Shown here: positions 1 to 9,676 of the stretch, piece by piece | Layout: each line of letters opens with the position of its first letter | How positions within the stretch are numbered: the first letter of the stretch is position 1 | Source of the DNA: Nitrosomonadaceae bacterium | Lineage (GTDB): Bacteria > Pseudomonadota > Gammaproteobacteria > Burkholderiales > Nitrosomonadaceae | Assembly (NCBI GenBank): GCA_919902515.1 | Contig: CAKKRD010000014.1 | Coordinates: 35,245-99,244, forward strand | Reading direction: 5' to 3' | DNA length: 64,000 nt | Position numbers and translations under genes: made by a program | Notes under the pieces: model-generated | Told to the model about the DNA's origin: nothing | The model's database searches: none | What the model saw: the letters and a program-made list of their open reading frames with translations, nothing else

Positions 1-910
1 CTTCCGCCCCACCGCGCTGGAAGCAGGCGCAGATTACGCCACCCAGAGTACGCACAAAGTGCTGTCAGCCTTCTCCCAATCCAGCATGATCCACGTCAAC
101 GATCCTGATTTCAATGAACATTTGTTCCGCGAGAATTTCAACATGCATACTTCCACCAGCCCGCAGTACAGCATGATTGCGAGCCTCGATGTGGCGCGCA
201 AGCAGGCGATGCTGGAAGGGTACAAACTGCTCTCACGTACACTGGAACTGGCAAAGGAAGTGCGCACGCAAATCAATTCCACCGGGGTATTCCGGGTATT
301 GGAGCTGCCCGATCTACTGCCTGATGAAGTGAAGCATGACAATATTCAGCTCGATCCCACCAAGGTCACGGTGGATATTTCCCGCTGCGGCTTCACCGTG
401 GAAGAATTGATTCAGGAATTGTTCGAGCGTTATAACATCCAGGTGGAGAAATCCACTTTCAATACCCTCACCCTGCTACTCACCATCGGCACCACCCGCA
501 GTAAAGTCTCGCGCCTTTACGACGCACTGATGCGCATTGCCCGCGAGGGCCGTGCTCCACGCCGACTCTACCAGAGCCCGCAGATCCCGTACTTTACCGA
601 CTTGAAATACCTGCCACGCGACGCATTCTACTGCGGCGGCGAACTGATGCCATTGCTGGACGAGCAGGAACAGGAAAACACCCATCTGACCGGCAGAGTG
701 TGCGCCGATCAGATCACACCCTACCCTCCTGGCATACCCGTGCTGGTGCCAGGACAAACCATTACCCAGGACGTCATACACTATCTGGTGTGCATGCTGC
801 GCTCACAGAAAAGAGTCGAGGTGCATGGAATCGTTTACGACGGCTACCTGCCATGCCTGAGACTGTTAACCCTCCCCGAGGAAAAAGGCTTGAAAAAGTT
901 GGCCAAATAG
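1..910 (+). CDS. Orn/Lys/Arg decarboxylase, C-terminal part (5' end outside window)
   Basis: ORF open from the window edge; C-terminal motifs TGRVCADQITPYPPGIPVLVPGQ typical of PLP-dependent Orn/Lys/Arg decarboxylases. Confidence 0.85.
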   Translation, partial: FRPTALEAGADYATQSTHKVLSAFSQSSMIHVNDPDFNEHLFRENFNMHTSTSPQYSMIASLDVARKQAMLEGYKLLSRTLELAKEVRTQINSTGVFRVLELPDLLPDEVKHDNIQLDPTKVTVDISRCGFTVEELIQELFERYNIQVEKSTFNTLTLLLTIGTTRSKVSRLYDALMRIAREGRAPRRLYQSPQIPYFTDLKYLPRDAFYCGGELMPLLDEQEQENTHLTGRVCADQITPYPPGIPVLVPGQTITQDVIHYLVCMLRSQKRVEVHGIVYDGYLPCLRLLTLPEEKGLKKLAK

Positions 911-998
911 GTAAAGATGACTGGCGCACAACAAACAATTCACGGCGGCTGATGCCGCCGTGTTTCATTCTGGCTCTGGAAAAACCGGGTATTAGCTT

Positions 999-2171
999 AT
1001 GTCAAATCTGATGAACACCTACTCGCAGTTACCCGTCACCTTCGTCAAAGGTGACGGCGTGTGGCTGTGGGACGACAACGGCAAACGCTATCTTGATGCG
1101 CTTGCTGGTGTTGCCGTATGTGGTCTGGGGCATTGTCACCCGGAACTGGTGAAAGCAATTTGCGAGCAAGCCAGAACGCTGATCCATACTTCCAACCTAT
1201 ACCATATCGGCAAACAGGAACAACTGGCCAGCAAGCTGGCCATTCTGTCAGGCATGGATAACGCATTCTTCTGCAATTCGGGCGCAGAAGCAAACGAAGC
1301 CGCAATCAAGCTGGCAAGGCTGTATGGCCATAACAAAGGCATAGATCTGCCCACCATCGTGGTGATGGAGAAATCCTTTCACGGCCGCACCATGGCGACC
1401 TTGACCGCAAGCGGCAATCGCAAGGTGCAGGCTGGTTTTGAACCGCTACTCACCGGCTTTGCGCGAGTTCCATACAATGACCTGGAAGCGGTGGCGCAAG
1501 TGGCGGTGCATAACAAGAATGTGGTCGCCATCCTGGTCGAACCGTATCAAGGCGAAGGTGGCGTCAATGTACCGCAGGCGCACTATCTGCAAGGCCTGCG
1601 CCACCTGTGTGACCTGCATGGCTGGCTGCTGATGCTGGACGAGGTACAATGTGGCATCGGTCGCAGCGGCAAATGGTTCGCCTTCCAGCACAGCGGCATC
1701 TTCCCCGATGTAATGACGCTGGCCAAGGGTTTGGGCTCTGGTGTAGCCATCGGCGCCTGCCTCGCGAAAGGTGTGGCGGCGCAGGTGTTCAAGCCGGGTA
1801 ATCACGCCTCCACTTTCGGCGGCAACCCGTTAGCCTGTACTGCGGCACTCACCACGCTGAATGTAATCGAGAAAGATGACCTGATACGTAACGCAATGGA
1901 ATTAGGCGATTTCATGCGGAGCGCGCTCAAGGCGCAGCTGGCTGACGTGGCGGGTATCACGCAGATTCGTGGTCAAGGATTGATGATCGGTATCGAGCTT
2001 TCCAAGCCCTGCGGCGAGCTGGTGAAGAAAGCATTGGAACAGGGACTACTGATCAACGTGACTTCAGATAAAGTGGTGCGCCTGCTCCCGCCACTGGTGA
2101 TGCAGCGGAATGAAGCGGAGCAGGTGGTAAACGCTGTATCAACGCTGGTGAAAGAATTTCTGAAAACGTGA
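999..2171 (+). CDS. argD: Acetylornithine aminotransferase
   Basis: Class III aminotransferase motifs (NSGAEANEAAIKLAR, LMLDEVQCGIGRSG, HASTFGGNPLAC); upstream of argF/argG. Confidence 0.93.
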   Translation: MSNLMNTYSQLPVTFVKGDGVWLWDDNGKRYLDALAGVAVCGLGHCHPELVKAICEQARTLIHTSNLYHIGKQEQLASKLAILSGMDNAFFCNSGAEANEAAIKLARLYGHNKGIDLPTIVVMEKSFHGRTMATLTASGNRKVQAGFEPLLTGFARVPYNDLEAVAQVAVHNKNVVAILVEPYQGEGGVNVPQAHYLQGLRHLCDLHGWLLMLDEVQCGIGRSGKWFAFQHSGIFPDVMTLAKGLGSGVAIGACLAKGVAAQVFKPGNHASTFGGNPLACTAALTTLNVIEKDDLIRNAMELGDFMRSALKAQLADVAGITQIRGQGLMIGIELSKPCGELVKKALEQGLLINVTSDKVVRLLPPLVMQRNEAEQVVNAVSTLVKEFLKT

Positions 2172-2264
2172 AGGCCAAGGGATAGCAGGACGGACCACCC
2201 TGCAGCCCGCAGTCTCCTTTGTGAACGGGTATACGCCCACCCCGATTATTTCATTGCGCCCAGC

Positions 2265-3185
2265 ATGCAACTCAAACACTTTTTACAATTCAATGATTTC
2301 ACCCGCGAGGAATTCGAGCATCTGTTCGAACGCGCGCGCTGGATCAAGCACGAATTCAAGCAATACCGGCGCTACTGGCCGCTGGAAGACCGTACCTTGG
2401 CGATGATTTTCGACAAGCATTCGACTCGTACGCGGCTGTCGTTCGAGGCTGGGATACATCAACTGGGCGGCGCGGCGATCTATCTCTCCACCCGCGATAC
2501 CCAACTGGGGCGCGGTGAACCAGTGGAAGACGCAGCGCGGGTGATTTCGCGCATGGTGGATATCGTCATGATCCGCACTTATGAGCACGACATCATTGAG
2601 CGCTTTGCCGCGCATTCGCGGGTGCCGGTGATCAACGGCCTGACTGACGAATATCATCCCTGTCAGATCATGGGCGACATTTTCACCTTCATTGAGCAGC
2701 GCGGCAGTATCGCTGGCAAGACAGTGGCCTGGATCGGCGATTCCAACAACGTCTGCAATACCTGGCTGCAAGCAGCAGAAGTATTTGATTTCAACGTGCA
2801 TGTCTCCACCCCACCCGGTTACGAAGTCGAACCGGAGCGGGCCGGGCTTTACGGCACCGACCACTACGAAGAATTTTCCAATCCGCATGATGCGGTAAAA
2901 GATGCCGATCTCGTCACCACCGATGTGTGGACCAGTATGGGTTTCGAGGCCGAAACCGAGGAACGGAAAAAGGATTTTGCCGACTTCCGCGTGGATGCCG
3001 AAATGATGTCCTGTGCCAAGAAAGAGACACTGTTCATGCACTGCCTGCCTGCGCATCGCGGTGAAGAAGTGGCAGCGGAAGTCATCGATGGGCCGCAATC
3101 GGTCGTGTGGGACGAAGCGGAGAACCGGCTGCACACACAGAAAGCGCTGATGGAATATCTGTTGCTGGGAAAGATTAATACTTAA
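2265..3185 (+). CDS. argF: Ornithine carbamoyltransferase
   Basis: FDKHSTRTRLSFEAG, HPCQIMGDIFT, MHCLPAHRGEEV motifs. Confidence 0.95.
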   Translation: MQLKHFLQFNDFTREEFEHLFERARWIKHEFKQYRRYWPLEDRTLAMIFDKHSTRTRLSFEAGIHQLGGAAIYLSTRDTQLGRGEPVEDAARVISRMVDIVMIRTYEHDIIERFAAHSRVPVINGLTDEYHPCQIMGDIFTFIEQRGSIAGKTVAWIGDSNNVCNTWLQAAEVFDFNVHVSTPPGYEVEPERAGLYGTDHYEEFSNPHDAVKDADLVTTDVWTSMGFEAETEERKKDFADFRVDAEMMSCAKKETLFMHCLPAHRGEEVAAEVIDGPQSVVWDEAENRLHTQKALMEYLLLGKINT

Positions 3186-3189
3186 GGAA

Positions 3190-3312
3190 GGTCTTAAGTC
3201 CGTTCGTGGTGAGCCTGTCGAACCATGAGTGGACTTAATCACCTATATTTTACCAGTTATCCCATGCCCTTCGACAAGCTCAGGGCGAACGGGAGACTTA
3301 ATCAGACCTTAC
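3190..3312. repeat. Inverted pair of REP-like repeats between argF and argG
   Basis: cgttcgtggtgagcctgtcgaaccatgag and, in opposite orientation, tgcccttcgacaagctcagggcgaacggga. Confidence 0.8.
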
Positions 3313-3366
3313 CTAAAGCGATTCTGGAAAGGACGCAGCTCAAGAATTATTTTCAATGGATCAAGC

Positions 3367-4608
3367 ATGAAAAAAATCAAAAAAACCGGTTTGTCCGAAG
3401 TGCGCAAGGTAGTGCTGGCCTTTTCCGGCGGGCTGGATACTTCCGTGATACTGAAATGGCTGCAGGACACCTATCAGTGTGAGATCGTCACTTTCACCGC
3501 AGACATCGGTCAAGGCGAGGAAGTGGAACCCGCTCGTGCCAAGGCGAAACAACTGGGTGTGAAGGAAATTTTCATCGAAGATCTGCGCGAAGAATTTGTG
3601 CGTGACTACGTATTTCCCATGTTCCGCGCCAACACTATTTATGAGGGTGAATACCTGCTGGGCACCAGTATCGCCCGTCCGCTGATCGCCAAACGACAAA
3701 TTGAAATCGCACGTAAAACCAAGGCAGATGCGGTTTCGCATGGCGCGACCGGCAAGGGCAACGATCAGGTTCGCTTTGAGCTTGGTTACTATGCGCTGCA
3801 ACCCGACATCCGCGTGATCGCACCGTGGCGCGAATGGGATCTTACGTCGCGCGAGAAACTTCTGAAATACGCGGAACAACACGGCATTCCGGTGGAAATG
3901 AAGAAAAAAGGCGGCTCGCCTTACAGCATGGATGCCAACCTGCTGCATATTTCCTATGAAGGCCGCGTGCTGGAAGATCCGGCACAGGAACCGGAAGAAT
4001 CGATGTGGCGCTGGAGCGTGTCGCCAGAGCAAGCACCCGACCAGGCCGAGTACCTTGACCTGGAATTCAGACAAGGCGACATCATTGCATTAAACGGCAA
4101 GAAGCTCTCGCCTGCAAGCGTACTTGCCAGACTCAACCAATTGGGCGGCAAGCACGGCATCGGCCGCCTGGATCTGGTCGAGAACCGCTACGTTGGCATG
4201 AAATCACGTGGCTGCTACGAAACCCCTGGTGGCACTATCATGCTGCGCGCCCATCGCGCCATCGAATCCATCACTCTCGACCGGGAAGTGGCGCATTTGA
4301 AGGATGACCTGATGCCACGTTACGCCACGCTGATTTACAATGGCTACTGGTGGAGTCCTGAACGCAAAATGCTGCAAACCATGATTGATGCCTCACAAAC
4401 TCATGTAAATGGCTGGGTGCGGGTAAAGCTCTACAAAGGCAATGTGATCGTGGTTGGACGGGATTCCAAGACCGATTCGCTGTTCGACCCCAACATCGCC
4501 ACTTTCGAAGAAGACAAAGGTGCCTATAACCAGGCGGATGCGGCGGGATTCATCAAGCTGAATGCACTACGGATGCGCATCGCAGCGAATTTGAAAAACA
4601 GAAAATAA
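3367..4608 (+). CDS. argG: Argininosuccinate synthase (start refined from ORF start 3229)
   Basis: [19 protein letters not shown]; the 46 codons upstream of Met3367 read through the REP-like repeat. Confidence 0.95.
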   Translation: MKKIKKTGLSEVRKVVLAFSGGLDTSVILKWLQDTYQCEIVTFTADIGQGEEVEPARAKAKQLGVKEIFIEDLREEFVRDYVFPMFRANTIYEGEYLLGTSIARPLIAKRQIEIARKTKADAVSHGATGKGNDQVRFELGYYALQPDIRVIAPWREWDLTSREKLLKYAEQHGIPVEMKKKGGSPYSMDANLLHISYEGRVLEDPAQEPEESMWRWSVSPEQAPDQAEYLDLEFRQGDIIALNGKKLSPASVLARLNQLGGKHGIGRLDLVENRYVGMKSRGCYETPGGTIMLRAHRAIESITLDREVAHLKDDLMPRYATLIYNGYWWSPERKMLQTMIDASQTHVNGWVRVKLYKGNVIVVGRDSKTDSLFDPNIATFEEDKGAYNQADAAGFIKLNALRMRIAANLKNRK

Positions 4609-4644
4609 TTATTGAGCCGCTCGATTACCTAAGGAGAAAACGTC

Positions 4645-5130
4645 ATGCCGTCATTCGACATCGTTTCCGAGGTTGACAAGCAGGAAATCAGAAATGCGCT
4701 TGACCAGGTGAACAAGGAAGTCAGTACTCGCTTCGATTTCAAGGGGTCGGATGCGCGCGTGGAGCAGGCTGATTACAAGCTCACGGTTTTTGCTGACGAC
4801 GAATTCAAGCTAAGCCAGGTGCTGGACATCCTGATGGCCAAGCTTGCCAAACGCGGCGTTGATGTGCGCTGTCTGGACAGGGGTGAAGTAGAAAAAATCA
4901 GCGGCAACAAAGTTAAACAGCAGGTCACGGTGAAAACCGGCGTGGAAACTGAGTTGGCGAAGAAAATCATCAGGCTCATCAAGGATAGCAAACTCAAGGT
5001 ACAGGGCAGCATCCAGGGTGAAGCGGTACGTGTTTCAGGGGCAAAGCGCGATATCTTGCAGGAAGCAATTCAACTGATAAAGAAATCCATTACCGAATTT
5101 CCGCTGCAGTTCCAGAATTTCCGGGAATGA
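4645..5130 (+). CDS. yajQ: YajQ family nucleotide-binding protein
   Basis: [34 protein letters not shown]. Confidence 0.93.
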   Translation: MPSFDIVSEVDKQEIRNALDQVNKEVSTRFDFKGSDARVEQADYKLTVFADDEFKLSQVLDILMAKLAKRGVDVRCLDRGEVEKISGNKVKQQVTVKTGVETELAKKIIRLIKDSKLKVQGSIQGEAVRVSGAKRDILQEAIQLIKKSITEFPLQFQNFRE

Positions 5131-5153
5131 CTTGCTGACCTGTCACAGCAAAG

Positions 5154-5858
5154 TCATAACACCAGACCGGATACCCATTTAGTATACAAGCGCCGGGCGA
5201 TCCCATTTAATGCCGCTACCCGGTTAGCCAAATCCTGTTGCATCGCTTCCACCGATTGTATTGGCGGCCCGGAACCGCCGCCGGTTTCTCCGCTACCCGC
5301 TTCACACCAGGCTTCTACCATTTCTGCGGTCATTTCCACATGGCACTGCATTGCCAGGTGTTTGCCCAGCGCGAATGCCTGATTCTCGCAATAGCGGCTC
5401 GACAGCAGGCGGGTTGCAGCAACGGGAAACGTAAAGGTCTCGCCGTGCCAGTGAAATGACTCAAATTCTGACCGATCGCCGAACCATTCGCGGGCGACGG
5501 GATTATTCGCCACGCTGACTTCACCCCAGCCGAATTCCTTGACCGGACTCCTGCTCACCACACCACCCAAGGCTTTCGCCATCAATTGTCCGCCGAGACA
5601 GTGGCCCAATACCGGAATGTCGCTGGCCACCGCTTGCCTGATCAGCGCCAGTGCGGGCGCAATCCAGGGCAGATCGTCGTTTACGCTCATGGGCCCGCCC
5701 ATGAACACCAGTCCGCTGAATTGACCGGTACTGGAGGGAAGCGTCTCGCCGGCGTCGATTTTGACTAGCCTCCATGGAATAGCATGCGCGTCCAGAAATG
5801 TGGCCAAATAACCCGGGCCTTCAATGGGAGAATGTCTGAAAATTGCAACCGGTTTCAT
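5154..5858 (-). CDS. Class I glutamine amidotransferase (GMP synthase-like)
   Basis: GHCLGGQLMAKALGG nucleophile elbow; GLVFMGGPMSVND. Confidence 0.85.
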   Translation of the reverse strand: MKPVAIFRHSPIEGPGYLATFLDAHAIPWRLVKIDAGETLPSSTGQFSGLVFMGGPMSVNDDLPWIAPALALIRQAVASDIPVLGHCLGGQLMAKALGGVVSRSPVKEFGWGEVSVANNPVAREWFGDRSEFESFHWHGETFTFPVAATRLLSSRYCENQAFALGKHLAMQCHVEMTAEMVEAWCEAGSGETGGGSGPPIQSVEAMQQDLANRVAALNGIARRLYTKWVSGLVL

Positions 5859-5873
5859 GCGACTCCTTGCGAT

Positions 5874-7277
5874 CTAATTCCGGCTACGATGGAGTGGGCC
5901 AATTGCTTCGGTAGCCGCGAAATTACGTGAATAAGCGCGTTCGTAGCGCAGCAGAATATCGTGGTAGGTACGGACGGATTCCGTCAGGATGACCGCCTCA
6001 CCACCGCGGGCATAGCCATGCTTCAGATTAACGAAATATTCGCTGCGGCTCAGCAACGGCAATATTTTTTTCAGATCCACCCATGAATCCGGGCTCGATC
6101 CCAGGCGCTGCGCCAGAATGCGTGCATCTTCCACGTGACCATAGCCCAGGTTGTACGCAGCCAATGCGATCCAGGTGCGATCGGGTTCTGCGATACGCGG
6201 CGGCAACATTTCCTTCAGCAGCAACAGGTAACGCGCGCCGGCGAGTATGCTCTGCCGGGCATCGAGGCGATCAGTCACTTTCATCCTGTCGGCGGTGCTC
6301 TCTGTCAGCATCATGATGCCACGTACATTGGTGGGTGAAGTTGCCAGCCGATCCCAGTGGGATTCCTTGTAGGCCAGTGCCGCGATCAAACGCCAGTCAA
6401 TTCCCGTCAATTCCTCGGCATGGTGAAAATGGTCGCGCAAATCCGGCAGGGTCGTGCGCATTTTTTCCAGGATACCGCCCACGTCCATCTGATCCAGCCG
6501 CTGGATATGGCCGTAATACCGGTCAAGCAGGCGTTTCAAGGTGCCGTCCTGTTCGATTCGTTTAAAAAATTTCTGCGCCTTTTCCAGCAACTCCGGATCC
6601 GCATTTGGAGAGAAAGCCCATGCTTTGCCGGTTTCCTCACCTAAATTGAAGGCTGTTCTCAGATTTGGATAGAAGTTTTTTGCCAGATTGATCTGGGTAG
6701 AGTCAGCGATGGCATAGTCGATCTTGCCTTCTGCCAGCTTTGCCAGCAGCTCCTCAGCAGGAATATCCACTTCATTCCATTTTAAGCCGGGAACCTGCTG
6801 TTTTACTTCATTCAGCCGTTCAGCGTGTGATGTTCCGGCCGCTATCTCAATGCTTCTTCCGGCAAGGTCCTGGATATTTTTTGGCTTGGGGTAATCTGTG
6901 TTATAGGCTACCTGGGGTTGTGTACGCTGATAGACTGTGCCAAAACGAGCGCCTGATCCATGCTTGTCAGTAATATTCAAACCGGCAGCGAAGTGCCCCT
7001 GCGGATTTTCCAGAGCCAATAGCGCCTGACTCAATCTTGGCATCACTTTGAATTTTACCCCTACACCTAGTTCATTCGCGAATTCGGTAACCAGATCGAA
7101 CTCCAGTCCGGCATAACTGCCATCGGAATTCTCATAATAGGTATCGGGACTATTAACCGTAATGACCACCAGTTCATCCGTCTTGTCTGGTGGCGGCGCC
7201 GGCTTCTCATGCGAATTGCAAGCGGCGAGTAAAAGCCCACAGAAAACAAGTGCGGAAAATGGGGGAAAGATGCGCAT
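5874..7277 (-). CDS. mltF: Membrane-bound lytic murein transglycosylase F (SBP domain + SLT)
   Basis: Lipoprotein signal (LLLAACNS), SBP_bac_3-like part, SLT motif ALAYKESHWD...MMLTEST. Confidence 0.88.
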   Translation of the reverse strand: MRIFPPFSALVFCGLLLAACNSHEKPAPPPDKTDELVVITVNSPDTYYENSDGSYAGLEFDLVTEFANELGVGVKFKVMPRLSQALLALENPQGHFAAGLNITDKHGSGARFGTVYQRTQPQVAYNTDYPKPKNIQDLAGRSIEIAAGTSHAERLNEVKQQVPGLKWNEVDIPAEELLAKLAEGKIDYAIADSTQINLAKNFYPNLRTAFNLGEETGKAWAFSPNADPELLEKAQKFFKRIEQDGTLKRLLDRYYGHIQRLDQMDVGGILEKMRTTLPDLRDHFHHAEELTGIDWRLIAALAYKESHWDRLATSPTNVRGIMMLTESTADRMKVTDRLDARQSILAGARYLLLLKEMLPPRIAEPDRTWIALAAYNLGYGHVEDARILAQRLGSSPDSWVDLKKILPLLSRSEYFVNLKHGYARGGEAVILTESVRTYHDILLRYERAYSRNFAATEAIGPLHRSRN

Positions 7278-7370
7278 AGGATAGAAATGAGCGGAATACC
7301 GGGACATTCTGCCATGTTTTTGCCATAAACAAAGGGGGGATAAGCTGGTAAAATGTTCAACCTCAAAAAT

Positions 7371-7463
7371 GGAGAGGTACCGAAGTGGCCATAACGGCGC
7401 TGACTCGAAATCAGATGGTCAGGGTAACCTGGCACGTGGGTTCGAATCCCACCCTCTCCGCCA
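7371..7463 (+). tRNA. tRNA-Ser (anticodon CGA)
   Basis: Acceptor GGAGAGG/CCTCTCC, long variable arm, ctgaCTCGAAAtcag anticodon arm, GGTTCGAATCC T-loop, encoded CCA. Confidence 0.95.
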
Positions 7464-7539
7464 AGTCAACATCCATACGGTTAAAGTAGCGCCTTTGGCC
7501 TCATCGTGGCCCATCATCCCGGTATAGCGACTGCCCCCT

Positions 7540-9045
7540 ATGTTCGAACAAGCCTTCAGAAACATCGACGACATCCTACGCAAGGAATCCGGCTGCACTA
7601 CCGAGCTGGATTACACCGAACAGACCTCGTGGCTGCTGTTCCTGAAATATATCGATGGGCTGGAACAGGACAAGACCACCGAAGCTGCGCTGGACGGGAA
7701 GAAATACGCTCACATCCTCGACCAGCCGTACCGCTGGGAAAGCTGGGCCGCGCCCAAGGGCAAGGACGGCAAGCTCGATCACAACAAAGCGCTGACTGGC
7801 GACGACCTGCGCGACTTCGTCAACCTCAAGCTCTTCCCCTACCTGCACGGCTTCAAGCAGAAGGCCAGCGGGCCGAACACCATCGAATACAAGATTGGCG
7901 AAATCTTCGGCGAGATCAAGAACAAGATTACCAGCGGCTACAACCTGCGCGAGATCATCGACCACATCGACGAGCTGCGCTTCCGCTCCCAGACCGAGAA
8001 GCACGAACTGTCACACCTCTACGAAGCCAAGATCAAGAACATGGGCAACGCCGGGCGCAATGGCGGCGAGTATTACACCCCACGCGCGCTCATACGTGCC
8101 ATCGTGCATGTGGTGAACCCCAAGATAGGCGAGAAAATATACGATGGGGCATGCGGCTCGGCGGGCTTCTTGTGCGAAGCGTACGAATACCTCAAGCAGA
8201 CCAATCCCAAGCGCACCACCGCGCAGGACCGCATCCTTCAGGAGCGCACCTTCTACGGCAAGGAAAAGAAGTCGCTGGCCTACGTCATGGCGATCATGAA
8301 CATGATCCTGCACGGCATCGACGCGCCCAACATCGTCCACACCAACACGCTCACCGAAAACCTCGCCGACATTCAGGAGAAGGACCGCTTTGATGTGGTA
8401 CTGGCCAATCCGCCCTTCGGCGGCAAGGAGCGCAAGGAAGTGCAGCAGAACTTCCCCATCCGCACCGGCGAGACCGCCTTCCTCTTCCTCCAGCACTTCA
8501 TCAAGATGCTCAAGGCCGGCGGGCGCGGCGGCGTGGTCATCAAGAACACCTTCCTCTCCAACACCGATAACGCCTCCGTGAGCCTGCGCAAGCTGCTGCT
8601 GGAAAGCTGCAACCTGCACACCGTGCTCGACTGCCCCGGCGGCACCTTCCAGGGTGCGGGCGTCAAAACCGTGGTGCTGTTCTTCGAGAAAGGTGCGCCC
8701 ACCCTTCGGCATGGCTCAGGGCAGGCACGCAAAGTCTGGTACTACCAGCTTGATCCAGGCCGCAACATGGGCAAGACCAACCCGCTCAATGACGCCGACC
8801 TCATCGAGTTTGTGAAGCTGCAAAAGACCTTCGCTGACTCGCCCAAGTCCTGGAGCGTGGACGCCAAGACCATCGACCCGACAACCTTCGATCTCTCCGT
8901 AAAGAACCCGAACGGTGGGGAGGTAATCGCGCACCGCAGCCCGGAGGCCATCATGGATGAGATCGCTGCGCTGGACGCTGAGAGTGCTGAGGTGTTGGAG
9001 AACATCAAGCATGCCCTGAGCCTGTCGAACGGGACGCTGCTGTGA
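7540..9045 (+). CDS. hsdM: Type I restriction-modification system methyltransferase subunit
   Basis: NAGRNGGEYYTPRALIRAIV, DGACGSAGFL, VLANPPFGGKE (NPPF) motifs. Confidence 0.95.
   Translation: MFEQAFRNIDDILRKESGCTTELDYTEQTSWLLFLKYIDGLEQDKTTEAALDGKKYAHILDQPYRWESWAAPKGKDGKLDHNKALTGDDLRDFVNLKLFPYLHGFKQKASGPNTIEYKIGEIFGEIKNKITSGYNLREIIDHIDELRFRSQTEKHELSHLYEAKIKNMGNAGRNGGEYYTPRALIRAIVHVVNPKIGEKIYDGACGSAGFLCEAYEYLKQTNPKRTTAQDRILQERTFYGKEKKSLAYVMAIMNMILHGIDAPNIVHTNTLTENLADIQEKDRFDVVLANPPFGGKERKEVQQNFPIRTGETAFLFLQHFIKMLKAGGRGGVVIKNTFLSNTDNASVSLRKLLLESCNLHTVLDCPGGTFQGAGVKTVVLFFEKGAPTLRHGSGQARKVWYYQLDPGRNMGKTNPLNDADLIEFVKLQKTFADSPKSWSVDAKTIDPTTFDLSVKNPNGGEVIAHRSPEAIMDEIAALDAESAEVLENIKHALSLSNGTLL
8703..8727 (+). 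repeat. REP-like repeat inside hsdM coding sequence
   Basis: ccttcggcatggctcagggcaggca, encoding LRHGSGQA. Confidence 0.75.
9010..9035 (-). repeat. REP-like repeat at the extreme 3' end of hsdM
   Basis: catgccctgagcctgtcgaacgggac. Confidence 0.75.
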
Positions 9046-9064
9046 AAAACCCTGCCTTCTTGCT

Positions 9065-9183
9065 CGTCATTCCCTGTCACCCGCGCGAAAGCGGGGGGAA
9101 TGCGGGAACCCAGAAATCCGACAAAAACACCCCCGTCATTCCCCGTCACCCTCGCGAAGGCGGGGGGCAGGCGGGAATCCAGC
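9065..9183. repeat. Two tandem copies of a GC-rich palindromic repeat (cgtcattcc...gcgaaagcggg...gggaayccag)
   Basis: Copies at about 9065-9113 and 9134-9183. Confidence 0.85.
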
Positions 9184-9211
9184 AATTAAAAAATGTGATA
9201 ATGGTTTTCCT

Positions 9212-9676
9212 ATGAAAAGTCCTGCTGTTTACATGCTTGCGAGCGGGCAAAATGGCACGCTCTATATCGGCGTAACCTCCGATCTCATCAAGCGGGTCTG
9301 GCAGCATAGGGAAAGCGTGGTCGATGGGTTTACCAAAAAATATAGCGTGAAAATACTGGTGTGGTATGAGCAGCATGAAACCATGGACAGTGCCATCTGC
9401 AAAGAAAAAGCCATGAAAAAATGGCTGCGGAAATGGAAGCTCGCAACGATTGAAAAGACCAATCCACATTGGCTCGATTTGTGGCCTGAAATAACCGGAG
9501 AAGCTCCCTCCCCCATCATTCCCGCATATGCGGGAATCCAGTCATCCGGCAAAAACACTTACGTCGCTCCCTGTCACCCTCGCGAAAGCGGGAGGAATGC
9601 GGGAACCCAGCAAACTGATAACGATCTGGATTCCCGCCTGCGCGGGAATGACGGTTCTTTGGGTGGTGCGCGATGA
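9212..9676 (+). CDS. GIY-YIG nuclease family protein with repeat-encoded C-terminal tail
   Basis: AVYMLASGQNGTLYIGVTSDLIKRVWQH GIY-YIG core; tail SPIIPAYAGIQ / CHPRESGRNAGTQ / DSRLRGNDG is translated repeat. Confidence 0.88.
   Translation: MKSPAVYMLASGQNGTLYIGVTSDLIKRVWQHRESVVDGFTKKYSVKILVWYEQHETMDSAICKEKAMKKWLRKWKLATIEKTNPHWLDLWPEITGEAPSPIIPAYAGIQSSGKNTYVAPCHPRESGRNAGTQQTDNDLDSRLRGNDGSLGGAR
9513..9654. repeat. Three copies of the same GC-rich palindromic repeat, last one inverted
   Basis: catcattcccgcatatgcgggaatccag; cgtcgctccctgtcaccctcgcgaaagcgggaggaatgcgggaacccag; ctggattcccgcctgcgcgggaatgacgg. Confidence 0.85.

Noticed and set aside
2283-3242. 319-aa minus-strand ORF
   Set aside because: Antisense to argF; no recognisable motifs
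9065-9654. Possible CRISPR array
   Set aside because: Repeats are internally palindromic, vary in length and orientation, and have no regular unique spacers or cas genes
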